Source: Lactobacillus kullabergensis
GTDB taxonomy: Bacteria; Bacillota; Bacilli; Lactobacillales; Lactobacillaceae
Reading direction: 5' to 3'
DNA: 64,000 nucleotides
NCBI RefSeq assembly: GCF_000967195.1
Contig: NZ_KQ033871.1
Span: forward strand, 1,867,035-1,931,034
Below the pieces are notes generated by a model. It was not told where the DNA came from and did not search any database. It saw only the letters and a program-made list of their open reading frames with translations. A program made the translations under genes and the position numbers. Shown piece after piece: positions 45,131-53,382 of the stretch (its first letter is position 1; every line of letters starts with the position of its first letter).

Positions 45131-45496
45131 ATGCTTAAATCTTATAAAAAATTCTGGCAGAATATCTTTAATTTTTCTGGTACTGCTAATCGGTCTGAAT
45201 ATTGGTGGCCAGTAATTATTAACTGGGTATTAGCTTTTATTTTAATGCATTTAGTTGAAGGTCTATTAGGCCATTCAATTAATGATATTTATAATTGGGG
45301 CGATTGGAGTATAAAGACTAGTTCTCTCATTATTTCCTTCGTTGTTTGGATTGCAATGCTATCTTTGCGTTTTCGTCGTTTACATGATACTAATCGCTCT
45401 GGCTGGTGGGTTCTAATTATGATAGTACCAATCATTGGAGATATTTGGTTTATTATCTTAATGCTGCTGCCGTCAAAAGCAAATAATTATGATTAA
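45131..45496 (+). CDS. DUF805 membrane protein
   Basis: The 121-residue protein starts with the amphipathic YKKFWQNIFNFSGTANRSEYWWP and has about three membrane helices (IINWVLAFILMHLVEGLL, LIISFVVWIAMLSL, VLIMIVPIIGDIWFIILMLL) with the RRLHDTNRSGWW motif between them. This is the DUF805 family pattern. The function is not known. Ribosome site AGGAGG precedes the ATG. Confidence 0.9.
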   Translation: MLKSYKKFWQNIFNFSGTANRSEYWWPVIINWVLAFILMHLVEGLLGHSINDIYNWGDWSIKTSSLIISFVVWIAMLSLRFRRLHDTNRSGWWVLIMIVPIIGDIWFIILMLLPSKANNYD

Positions 45497-45582
45497 AATA
45501 ATGTTAATCTTTTGTTTCAAACCTGCCCAAACTACTCTGTTTAAACTTAAATAATATAAATTATGTGTAATAATGTACCTTT

Positions 45583-45604
45583 AGTGCAGTTATTGCACTT
45601 TTTC
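45583..45604 (+). terminator. small hairpin terminator downstream of the DUF805 gene
   Basis: AGTGCA (45583-45588) pairs with TGCACT and a T run follows. The stem is short but well placed. Confidence 0.5.
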
Positions 45605-45649
45605 TTTTCCAGCCAATATTTCCGCTAATCACTTTTTGTTTCTGTTTTA

Positions 45650-45895
45650 AAAACATTTCCTTGGCTGCTCAACTGTATCAATACCATTCTCTGTTAGTTA
45701 AAGATACTTTTTAATTTCCTTAAATGGCATTCTCGTTTTTCTTAGATAAATAATCGTACTAAATCGCTATCAGATCATTTGGTTCAAATTCACGAATTCC
45801 ATTTTCGTCACGTTTAACAAATTTTAATAAACCAATTTTTTCATTAGTATCTCCTTTTTAGCAACTTCACCAAGATAGGATAAAGCACTTGTTTT
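45650..45895 (-). pseudogene. decayed MerR-family regulator
   Basis: Reading the minus strand in several frames recovers pieces of a MerR regulator in the right order: YLGEVAKK (helix 1 start), EKIGLLKFVKRDENGIREFE then PNDL (wing and second helix region), and MPFKEIKKYL followed after a stop by LTENGIDTVEQ. Frameshifts, a deletion between the first two pieces, and stop codons break the frame. The adjacent gene's promoter has the 19-bp spacer expected for MerR control. Confidence 0.72.
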
Positions 45896-45940
45896 TTATA
45901 TTTCACTTTCAACTAAACTAAACGACATTTATTAAAAAAT

Positions 45941-45971
45941 TTGACTTAGAGTTGCTCGAACCCACTATACT
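45941..45971 (+). promoter_or_regulatory. MerR-type promoter with 19-bp spacer
   Basis: TTGACT (45941-45946) and TATACT (45966-45971) are 19 bases apart, the stretched spacing used by MerR-family activators. The bases CTTAGAGT overlapping the -35 resemble a half-site of AdhR-type operators; the other half is degenerate. Confidence 0.65.
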
Positions 45972-46000
45972 GAACATTAATTACAAAAAGGGGTGTAATT

Positions 46001-46645
46001 ATGAATTTCTTAATTTTAGCGGCTAATGGTCAAATAGCTCGAATTGTTGAAAACCGCATACTTTCTGAAAATAATTTCCAAGATATCAAATTGACTCTGG
46101 GTTTGCGTAATTCACATCGTTTAGTTTCCTTGGAATCCAGAGCCCAAATAATGGAAGTTGATTTAACTGACAATCAGGCCGTTAATAAAGCTATGCATAA
46201 CCAAGATATAGTTTTCGTAGACGTTGTAGATCACACTAAAGACAATATCATTACTAAAAACGTAATTGAAGCAATGAAAGTTAACCGTGTTTCACGTGTA
46301 ATTTTTGCTAACATTCTGGGTATATATAACGAAGTTGACGGTGAATTTGGCCGGTGGAATCACCAATTTGTTATGCCGGGACTACAGGCTGCCATTAGCT
46401 CGGATAAACTTTTAGCAAGATCTGGTTTGCATTATACTACTTTACGTTTACCCTGGCTCAACGATCGTAACGAAATCAAATATTCTATCACTACTCATAA
46501 TGAACCCTATATTGGTGTTTCAGGTTCACGCAAAAGCATTGCAGACGTAATTTTAAAAATTGTGCGCAATCCTGAATTATATGATAATGATAGCATTGGA
46601 ATTGCCGATCCAGATACACAGGGAAAAGATCGGCCTGTTTACTAA
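46001..46645 (+). CDS. NAD(P)-binding oxidoreductase (atypical SDR)
   Basis: The 214-residue protein has an N-terminal nucleotide-binding segment FLILAANGQIARIVEN (a variant of G-x-x-G-x-x-A/G), VDLTDNQAVNKAMHNQDIVF and IFANILGIYNEVDGE, the NmrA/atypical-SDR pattern without a full catalytic Tyr-x-x-x-Lys. Redox or quinone reductase activity is likely but unproven. It is the only intact gene between a MerR pseudogene and a zinc-ADH pseudogene, probably the survivor of a MerR-regulated aldehyde/redox-stress locus. Confidence 0.82.
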   Translation: MNFLILAANGQIARIVENRILSENNFQDIKLTLGLRNSHRLVSLESRAQIMEVDLTDNQAVNKAMHNQDIVFVDVVDHTKDNIITKNVIEAMKVNRVSRVIFANILGIYNEVDGEFGRWNHQFVMPGLQAAISSDKLLARSGLHYTTLRLPWLNDRNEIKYSITTHNEPYIGVSGSRKSIADVILKIVRNPELYDNDSIGIADPDTQGKDRPVY

Positions 46646-46704
46646 AGAATTAGTATAAATGAAAGCAGGAACATTTATTAAACTAAGCAGAGTGATTTAA
46701 AAGA

Positions 46705-47076
46705 ATTTCCTATGCCCAAACTTTAACCAGAAAATGATGCAATTTTAAAAGTTGTTCGTTCCTCTGTATACGAATCTGATTTATGGTGATTCTGTGATAT
46801 ATCAAAAATTTCTGCAAATTCAACTACGAAGCATGAAACATCGAGCATTGTTGAAAAAGTGAGCAAAAAATGTCGTTGATATTCAGCTGGAGACTTTGTT
46901 ATTGCATCATTTACACACGGTCATGGTCAATATTCAATCTATTTACCAAGATTGATGGTAATCATCTCCATAAAAGTCATTTTAGAAATAATGTTTTTCA
47001 GTCAGACTATCTTAACTTTCATTACGCTAACTTGGTATTACTCAGAATATCGAGGAAGCGTACATATTATAATTAA
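46705..47076 (+). pseudogene. decayed zinc-dependent alcohol dehydrogenase
   Basis: Translation gives PENDAILKVVRSSVYESDLW, then after a stop DISKISANSTTKHETSSIVE, then after another stop YSAGDFVIASFTHGHGQYSI, then in a shifted frame QSDYLNFHYANLVLLRIS. These align in order with the N-terminal half of zinc-binding alcohol dehydrogenases (KVVRASVCGSDLW, GHE, GDFVIAPF, EYLRFHYA). Key cysteines are lost (VYESD for VCGSD, HGHGQY for HGCGHC). The catalytic C-terminal half is absent. Confidence 0.72.
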
Positions 47077-47090
47077 GTTTCACATGAAAC
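47077..47090. promoter_or_regulatory. parS-like site 1
   Basis: GTTTCACATGAAAC differs from the ParB-binding parS core GTTTCACGTGAAAC at one base. The same 16-mer, AGTTTCACATGAAACA, recurs at 50944-50959. Confidence 0.5.
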
Positions 47091-47607
47091 AGAAATTGAC
47101 TATCGTTCATTAATCCAATGATAAAAGTCTTTATAATCTGTAATTCTTTAACTGATATATTTTTATCTTTTCAGCAAACAAGTAGCTGACGATTACTAAG
47201 TCTAACCGCATTTATAAACAAAACTTTTGCCACTATCTACTGAAAAATCAATTCAGTCAAATGATAATATGTAATTTAGTAATTGTTTTTATTATAAAAG
47301 CATTTCAATTATTTACTTTAATTTGTATATTAGCTTGATCTGATAGCAGCTTTTTCAATATTTATAATATACGTTATCTTAATCGTATATAAAATATTGA
47401 TATAATTATCATAAGATAAATAATATTTATATTAAATTAATCACTTGTCTATGATTAAAATTTTTATATAATTTAAAAGGTACCGGTACAAAAATTAAAA
47501 AGCAAAGGAATGATTAATTTAAAATTAATAAAATGGCAATCTCAGAAGTGACTGCTTTAGCTTTAAGTCCAGTTGCAATTTTTATATTTTAAAAATAGAG
47601 TGTAATT
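47077..47607. other. AT-rich intergenic region
   Basis: No coding frame of interest is seen. It contains the parS-like palindrome at 47077-47090 and a short palindrome GTACCGGTAC at 47480-47489 upstream of the small membrane-protein gene, which could be an operator. Confidence 0.6.
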
Positions 47608-47874
47608 ATGGAAACAAATAAACAAAAACTAACAGCAAATCAAAAAAGATCAAGAAGTAAGCCCAAACACTTTAAACTTTATCAGTTTTTGGCAAACTTT
47701 TTCTCCATAATGATAAGCAGCATTTTGGTTGAAAAATTTTTACCGAATTGTTCGCCATTTTGGGCTAGTGGTAGAAATCTTCTGATATTTTTAATTTGTA
47801 TTGCAATATATTTTATATTTTTTACTTTTACAGATAAAGCTCTTAACTATTTCTGTTTTAAAAACAACTTTTAA
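47608..47874 (+). CDS. hypothetical small membrane protein
   Basis: The 88-residue protein has a basic N-terminal tail (QKLTANQKRSRSKPKHFKLY) and two probable membrane helices (LANFFSIMISSILVEKFL and NLLIFLICIAIYFIFFTF). I do not recognise the family. A strong terminator follows at 47890, which supports a real transcription unit. There is no obvious ribosome site closer than GAGTG. Confidence 0.55.
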   Translation: METNKQKLTANQKRSRSKPKHFKLYQFLANFFSIMISSILVEKFLPNCSPFWASGRNLLIFLICIAIYFIFFTFTDKALNYFCFKNNF

Positions 47875-47889
47875 ACTATAATTTCGGGT

Positions 47890-47927
47890 GCAGATAAATC
47901 ATCAAAATGTGATTTATCTGCTTTTTT
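47890..47927 (+). terminator. terminator
   Basis: GCAGATAAATC (47890-47900) pairs perfectly with GATTTATCTGC (47911-47921) and TTTTTT follows. Confidence 0.9.
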
Positions 47928-48125
47928 AGTAATTTCAATAATTTATTTTTTCTTTTCGTCCAAATATTAATACCTACCCTCTAGTAACATATTTTGATAG
48001 AAAAAATTATAAAATACGAACTTTAATAACACAAGCTAATATTTTTGTTCTTGCATAGTTGCTAATTTTATTTTATTCTTATTATTGCCACATATGATAA
48101 TAATAAAGCGAAAAGTGAGGATACA

Positions 48126-49391
48126 ATGTCAAGTTTTCAAAAATACTATGCTAAACTAACTGAAACTGCTGATTTTTTACTTCATAATCCAGAGCTTGGT
48201 TACAAAGAATTTAAAACATCTAAAAAGATCGAAGATGAAATTCACAAAATTAGTCCTGAGTTAAAAGTCGAACATTATCTAGATACTGGTTTAAAAGTAG
48301 CATTAACTAATGGTAGCCAGAAAACTATTGGAATTATCGCTGAAATAGATTCACTCTATCAGCCCAATCACAAATTAGCAGATACAATTACTGGTGCTGC
48401 TCAAGCTTGTGGTCATTACACCCAAGTCACTACTGCACTTGCAATCTTGAATGAAGTAATTAACGATCACCGACTTGAGGATTTTGGGGCCAATCTAGCT
48501 TTTATCTTCACTCCGTCAGAAGAGTTTGTTGATCTTGCTTGGAGAAAACAACAAAAAGAGGCAGGTAAACTAGATTACTTCGGTGGAAAGCAAGAAGCTA
48601 TCAAACTCGGCATCTTTGACGATATTGACTATTGTGTTTCAGTTCATGCGATAGGTGAAGACTTTGATGAACGAACTATCGAAATTAATTGTGATCTTGC
48701 AGGCTTTAATTTTGAATATTTTGATTTTTATGGCAAGGCAAGTCATGCGGCTTTCGCCCCAGATGCAGGTATTAATGCTCAAAGCATAGCAACATTATTT
48801 AATACCGCTTTAGCTCTGCAACGTCAGCAAGTTAAAGATCCCAATCGCATAAGATTTAATCCAGTAATTGTTGGCGAAAATCATGAATCAATTAATGTTA
48901 TTCCTGATCACATTAAAATGGGGACAGACTTACGATTTTTTGACATAGATAACGCACAAAAACTAATGAATCGTTTTAAACAGGCAGCAGAAGGCTGTGC
49001 CTCAGCACTCGGTGGCTCAGTTAAGTGCGAAAGGCAAGTTGGCTACCTGCCTTTGATTTCCAGTAAGAGTATGAGTGCTATAGTGAAAGACGTCTTTTCT
49101 GCAAATGAAAAAATTACCGGTTTAATAGAAGACCGAGGCTACACAATGGCGGCAGGTGATATCGGAGATGTTAGTTTCTTAATACCAACCATCCAAATCG
49201 GTTATGGTGGTTGGAACGGAACCATTCATGGTGATGATTTTACTCTAGTTGATCCTGAATTTGTACTAGCAATTTTCCCTGAATTTGTCTTTAACAGTAT
49301 TCTTAAGATTTCAAATAACTTAGATCAGGTAAAAACTTATAAGAAAACAAAAGAAGAATATCTTACTGAATTAGAAAAGATGGCAAAATAA
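48126..49391 (+). CDS. M20-family amidohydrolase
   Basis: The 421-residue metalloamidase keeps the M20 metal ligands: Cys and His in ACGHYTQ near 98-104, the glutamates in TPSEEF near 137, His in SVHAIG near 176 and His in TIHGDD near 372. The segment usually written HACGHD reads QACGHY here, so the residues around the ligands are altered. It resembles aminobenzoyl-glutamate hydrolase-like enzymes. It sits one base before a DUF3100 membrane protein gene, suggesting the pair imports or exports an amide substrate or its product. Confidence 0.83.
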   Translation: MSSFQKYYAKLTETADFLLHNPELGYKEFKTSKKIEDEIHKISPELKVEHYLDTGLKVALTNGSQKTIGIIAEIDSLYQPNHKLADTITGAAQACGHYTQVTTALAILNEVINDHRLEDFGANLAFIFTPSEEFVDLAWRKQQKEAGKLDYFGGKQEAIKLGIFDDIDYCVSVHAIGEDFDERTIEINCDLAGFNFEYFDFYGKASHAAFAPDAGINAQSIATLFNTALALQRQQVKDPNRIRFNPVIVGENHESINVIPDHIKMGTDLRFFDIDNAQKLMNRFKQAAEGCASALGGSVKCERQVGYLPLISSKSMSAIVKDVFSANEKITGLIEDRGYTMAAGDIGDVSFLIPTIQIGYGGWNGTIHGDDFTLVDPEFVLAIFPEFVFNSILKISNNLDQVKTYKKTKEEYLTELEKMAK

Positions 49392-49392
49392 A

Positions 49393-50211
49393 ATGAAATA
49401 TTTAAAAGCGTATGGTCCGCTAATCATTTTAGTGTTGTTAATAGATACAGTTTCTGAAATGATTAGTACCCAAGTATTTAAAATCGGCAAAATTGAAATC
49501 TCTATCTTACCTCTAGTATTTGCGGTAATTATTGCCATTTTAGTTTATTTAATTCCAGCAAAATCTATCAAAAAACTCTATAACGATAAACGGGTACAAT
49601 TTGCCGGTAAATACATGATTCTTATCATGTTGCCTTTAATGGCACGGTATGGGGCAAATGTGGCTCCTAAAATCAACGAAATTATTTCTGTTGGTTGGGT
49701 TTTTCTAGTCCACGAATTAGGTAATTTAGGCACGATTATCTTCGGTTTACCTGTAGCGCTATTACTTGGCTTAAGAGAAGAAGCTATAGGTTCAACCTTA
49801 GGCTTAGGCCGTGAAGGTGAACTAGCATATATTAGTGAAAAATACACGCTAAATTCCCCTGAGGGTCGTGGCGTGCTCGGAATTTATTTAATTGGTACCA
49901 TTTTTGGTTCAATTATCTTTTCAATCCTTGCTCCACTTCTTCTAGGAATGGGCTTTAACTATAAAGCTGTTGCAATGAGTGCTGGTGTTGGTTCTAGTTC
50001 AATGATGACTGCAGCTTCATCGTCTTTAGCAGCTTTGGTACCAAAACACAGTGACACTATTTTGTCCTTTGCCGCGGCCAGTCAGTTACTAACTAGTTTT
50101 ATTGGCACCTATATCATGTACTTCCTGGCAGTGCCTCTGCAAAGATTCATGTACACACACATCACCAGCCTGCTAGACAAAAAGAAAGAAGTTTATCCAG
50201 ATCATGACTAA
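49393..50211 (+). CDS. DUF3100 membrane protein
   Basis: The 272-residue protein has about eight membrane helices and the glycine/serine-rich SAGVGSSSMMTAASSSLAAL near 196-215, plus GLREEAIGSTLGLGREGELA near 126, both hallmarks of DUF3100. The family is found beside M20 amidohydrolases and is probably a transporter; that role is inference. It overlaps the next gene by 8 bases, so the three genes from 48126 form one operon. Confidence 0.85.
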   Translation: MKYLKAYGPLIILVLLIDTVSEMISTQVFKIGKIEISILPLVFAVIIAILVYLIPAKSIKKLYNDKRVQFAGKYMILIMLPLMARYGANVAPKINEIISVGWVFLVHELGNLGTIIFGLPVALLLGLREEAIGSTLGLGREGELAYISEKYTLNSPEGRGVLGIYLIGTIFGSIIFSILAPLLLGMGFNYKAVAMSAGVGSSSMMTAASSSLAALVPKHSDTILSFAAASQLLTSFIGTYIMYFLAVPLQRFMYTHITSLLDKKKEVYPDHD

Positions 50212-50689
50212 AGAAAACAATTTATATGAATTATTTAAAGATGCTGTCATTCTTTTACTTAGTGTTAGCTTAGTATTATTTGTTCAATGGGTTAAATTAA
50301 TTAGAAATCCCAAAAGCACACCAATTACTACTGACACATTCATTGGTTTAGGTATGTTATGGCTTTTTTCGCTATTAGGCATAGTTATTAGTATGCTGAT
50401 GAAAAAAGTACCTTGGAAAATCATTCAGGGCTTTCCTATTCTAGGTTGGGTTTCAATTGTTTCTTTAATTTTTTGTTTGCTTAGTCCCTACTGCGTTCGC
50501 GTTATTAATGCTGTAGACTTTTTGTCACTAACAACCTCTGTTCTAGCATTTGCTGGAATATCAGTTACCCACCGTTTGAAAGAACTGACTAAAATATCCT
50601 GGAAGATTTTAATCGTCGCAATTTTTGTTTTCTTTGGTATGTACTTTATGGACACCTTAATCTCACAAATTGCCCTTAATCTTAGTTAA
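50204..50689 (+). CDS. hypothetical four-helix membrane protein
   Basis: The 161-residue protein has about four to five hydrophobic segments (DAVILLLSVSLVLFVQWVKL, GLGMLWLFSLLGIVISMLM, ILGWVSIVSLIFCLLSPYC, ISWKILIVAIFVFFGMYFM). I do not recognise a named family. Its start lies inside the DUF3100 gene (8-base overlap), so it is probably a second subunit of that transporter. Confidence 0.75.
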   Translation: MTKENNLYELFKDAVILLLSVSLVLFVQWVKLIRNPKSTPITTDTFIGLGMLWLFSLLGIVISMLMKKVPWKIIQGFPILGWVSIVSLIFCLLSPYCVRVINAVDFLSLTTSVLAFAGISVTHRLKELTKISWKILIVAIFVFFGMYFMDTLISQIALNLS

Positions 50690-50698
50690 AAGTAGTTT

Positions 50699-50750
50699 TT
50701 AAAAAGCCAAAAGTCGCGCTAACTTTAATTAGTTTAAACGGCTTTTTATT
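50699..50750 (+). terminator. terminator of the M20-DUF3100 operon
   Basis: AAAAAGCC pairs with GGCTTTTT (50740-50747) across an internal small hairpin AACT/AGTT. A T-rich tail follows. Confidence 0.7.
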
Positions 50751-50884
50751 TTTCCTTATATATCATTTAATAAAAATTTGAAGAAAAGCAATTTATATAT
50801 TCCATTTTGCTAAGATAACTGCAGTTCTTAATTTTTAACTACAGATTTAAATCAAATTTTTTATGTTATTTCCTAGTTTGGCAA

Positions 50885-50900
50885 TATTTCCCGGGAAATA
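50885..50900. promoter_or_regulatory. Noc-binding-site palindrome, copy 2
   Basis: TATTTCCCGGGAAATA is a perfect 16-bp palindrome containing ATTTCCCGGGAAAT, the consensus binding site of the nucleoid-occlusion protein Noc of Bacillus subtilis. It lies 44 bases from the parS-like site at 50944. Confidence 0.6.
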
Positions 50901-50943
50901 CTACATGATTGCCTACTTTAACTATTTAGCTCGTTACTTTTCC

Positions 50944-50959
50944 AGTTTCACATGAAACA
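50944..50959. promoter_or_regulatory. parS-like site 2
   Basis: AGTTTCACATGAAACA is identical to 47076-47091 and matches the parS consensus TGTTTCACGTGAAACA at 14 of 16 positions. It lies 44 bases from a Noc-type palindrome. The rest of 50751-51050 contains no gene that I can see. Confidence 0.5.
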
Positions 50960-51050
50960 ATATGATTTTTAGAAACATATAGTTTTAACATCTGTAAGGA
51001 TTAAAAAATACTATAAATATTTTTGATACGCTTAAAATTTTTAGGCAATA

Positions 51051-51085
51051 AAAACAACTATGATAATTACCATAGTTGTCTTTTT
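51051..51085. terminator. terminator of the MalY-like gene
   Basis: AAAACAACTATG (51051-51062) pairs with CATAGTTGT (51071-51079), with T runs on both strands. It follows the minus-strand aminotransferase-like gene. Confidence 0.82.
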
Positions 51086-51092
51086 AAAGCTC

Positions 51093-52259
51093 TCAAGCCA
51101 AATATTCTGTCAGTCCCGCCTTTAATCGTTCTAAGCCATCTTTGACCATGGTTAAGGGACAAGCAAGATTCATACGCAAAAAGTCGTGACCATTTCCACG
51201 ATAAATGCTTCCCGGTGACAAAACCAGACCAGTTGTTTTTTCTAAGTATTCTGCTAATTTTTGCGAGTCGCTACTAATTTGACTTACATCAAGCCAAATT
51301 AAGTATGTTGCTGCGCCTGCAACTACCTTAACTTGTGGAAGGTTCTTATTGATGAATTCTTCAGCATAAGTGAAATTAACATTTAATTGCTTAATCAATG
51401 CCTCTAGCCAGTTGTGACCATGTTCATAGGCTGCAATTGTTCCAGGTATAGCTAGCAAATTTGGTTCAGCTACCTCATCACTATTAAGGCCGCGATTAAC
51501 CATAGCGCGCAAATTACTATTTGGTACAATCGCTGTTGCTGCGTGTAGTGCAGCAACGTTAAAAGTTTTACTAGGTGAAACTAATGAAATGACATTTTCG
51601 CGTGCAGGACCATTTACTGAAAAAGTTGGGGCATAATCTGGTCCTTTGCGTACCAAGTCGCCATGAATTTCATCAGACAAAAGTATGACATGATGCTGAT
51701 AGCATAGTTCTGCAACTTTTTGTACCTCTTCTTGAGTCCATACCTTACCAATAGGATTATGAGGATTACAAAAAATCATCAGTGTTGTCAAAGGTAAAGT
51801 TAATTTCTGTTCGAGATCATCCCAGTTGATTGCATAATTTTCACCATCAAATTGCAAGTCATTGGATAAAACATGTCGACCATTATTTTCAATTGAATTG
51901 TAGAAAACATTATATACGGGAGCTTGGACTAAAACGTTATCGCCAATGTGGGAAACCCGCCGTACAATTGAAGAAATTGCGGGTACTACCCCAGTAGTAA
52001 AAATCAGCCATTTCTGCTGAGGCCGATGACCATGTTCTTTTTCGTACCAGTCCGCCACTGCTTTAAAATAGTCATCTTCAGGCCACTCGTAGCCAAAAAC
52101 ACCGAGATCAACTTTCCTTTTCATTGCGGCAATTATTTCCGGTGCTGTTTTAAAATCCATATCAGCGATTGACATCGGTAAATAGCCCTTTTTGACATGC
52201 CATTTGACTGAATCTGTATTGCTTCTATCTGGTGCATTAACAAAATCAAACTTATTCAT
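51093..52259 (-). CDS. MalY/PatB-type cystathionine beta-lyase
   Basis: The 388-residue PLP enzyme has WHVKKGYLPMSIADMDF near 20-36, CNPHNPIGKVWT near 165, LSDEIHGDLV near 197 and the PLP-lysine region LVSPSKTFNVAAL near 227. The M-A-D-M-D-F start motif and length are characteristic of MalY/PatB C-S lyases. It probably cleaves cystathionine or other cysteine conjugates to pyruvate, ammonia and a thiol. The upstream DUF3737 gene ends 5 bases before it. Confidence 0.9.
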   Translation of the reverse strand: MNKFDFVNAPDRSNTDSVKWHVKKGYLPMSIADMDFKTAPEIIAAMKRKVDLGVFGYEWPEDDYFKAVADWYEKEHGHRPQQKWLIFTTGVVPAISSIVRRVSHIGDNVLVQAPVYNVFYNSIENNGRHVLSNDLQFDGENYAINWDDLEQKLTLPLTTLMIFCNPHNPIGKVWTQEEVQKVAELCYQHHVILLSDEIHGDLVRKGPDYAPTFSVNGPARENVISLVSPSKTFNVAALHAATAIVPNSNLRAMVNRGLNSDEVAEPNLLAIPGTIAAYEHGHNWLEALIKQLNVNFTYAEEFINKNLPQVKVVAGAATYLIWLDVSQISSDSQKLAEYLEKTTGLVLSPGSIYRGNGHDFLRMNLACPLTMVKDGLERLKAGLTEYLA

Positions 52260-52264
52260 GATAT

Positions 52265-53155
52265 TTAGTCCTTCGGTTTCTGATTTTCATCTGAATGATT
52301 AACTTTCGCATCAATTTTAGCACAGTCAATTTCAGTTTCACTAGGAGTAATTTTTTGGGGATCCAAAATTAATTTACCGATTGCAGGAGCAGAAATTTTA
52401 CCAGAAATGGGATTTTTCACACTGTCAATTTTGCTGGAAACCCTAGCATTAATATTAGAAACGTATTCAAAGGCTAAATCCGTGTGAATTAAGCTGGTAT
52501 TTTTCAATTCCAGATGGTCGATATAATTAAGCCCCTGGTCGCTTTCAATTTTACAATTGATAAATTTGATATTTTGTCCGTTCCACGCCAAATATTCACC
52601 ATCTATTATTGAATCGTACACAGTAACATTTTCACAGTTCCAAAAGGCATCTTTAGAAATAAAAGTGGAATGATGTACTTCAACATTTTGGGCACCATCA
52701 AAAGCATAATTACCAATAATACTAACGTGATCAAGATAGATGTTTTGACTGTCTTTACCAAAATAGTCACCGTTAACTTGGCTATTGGTAATCCTAATAT
52801 CTTTACAGGTCCACATTGTTTCTGCAGCATTAGCAAAATGAACATGATCTAGGACTATTTTTTCTGCTCTTCTAAATAATTTTGGAGCCTGCAAAGCCGA
52901 ATTTTTAACAGCAATATTTTTGGTATACCAAATACCACTGCGAGCCATAGTTTCAAATACAGTATTATCCACATTAATGTCCTTGTCGTACCATAATGGA
53001 TACTTCCATTTAAAGATAGAATCCTTGATATCAATTTTGCTGGCTTCCTTAAGCGGCGACTCACCTTCACCAAAAGTTATTCCTTCCAGCTGTGAATCTT
53101 TTAGTCCAAAAAGAATTCTTTCACCTTCAAAAAAATGATTTTTGATAATATTCAT
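52265..53155 (-). CDS. DUF3737 beta-helix protein
   Basis: The 296-residue protein is made of short repeats of the form N-x-V-x-I/V-x-x-S-x-x (KNIAVKNSALQA, KIVLDHVHFANA, KDIRITNSQVNG, QNVEVHHSTFIS, ENVTVYDSIIDG), forming a parallel beta-helix as in DUF3737. The function is unknown. I chose the ATG at 53155 because GAGGAAAGAG lies before it; an earlier in-frame start at 53227 would add a basic-hydrophobic stretch without a ribosome site. It is cotranscribed with the MalY-like gene. Confidence 0.85.
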   Translation of the reverse strand: MNIIKNHFFEGERILFGLKDSQLEGITFGEGESPLKEASKIDIKDSIFKWKYPLWYDKDINVDNTVFETMARSGIWYTKNIAVKNSALQAPKLFRRAEKIVLDHVHFANAAETMWTCKDIRITNSQVNGDYFGKDSQNIYLDHVSIIGNYAFDGAQNVEVHHSTFISKDAFWNCENVTVYDSIIDGEYLAWNGQNIKFINCKIESDQGLNYIDHLELKNTSLIHTDLAFEYVSNINARVSSKIDSVKNPISGKISAPAIGKLILDPQKITPSETEIDCAKIDAKVNHSDENQKPKD

Positions 53156-53382
53156 TCCGATCTCTTTCCTCTTTTGTATTATTAATAGAAAAAACCTATT
53201 CTTTATTATCCTCTGAAAACCTTTCAACTTAAAATGCTATTTGATTAGGTCTTTTTATTACAAATAGTTATAGCAAGTTTATCGCTAGCTGCATATTTAT
53301 TTTAGCATTCGCCTAAAAACTCATTGTATATTTTTAAGCTATATGATAAGGTTATTAAATAATTATTACGTTTATTATTTTT

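Noticed and set aside
47480..47489. GTACCGGTAC palindrome as a defined operator
   Set aside because: Short and single-copy; noted only as a possible site for the small membrane-protein gene.
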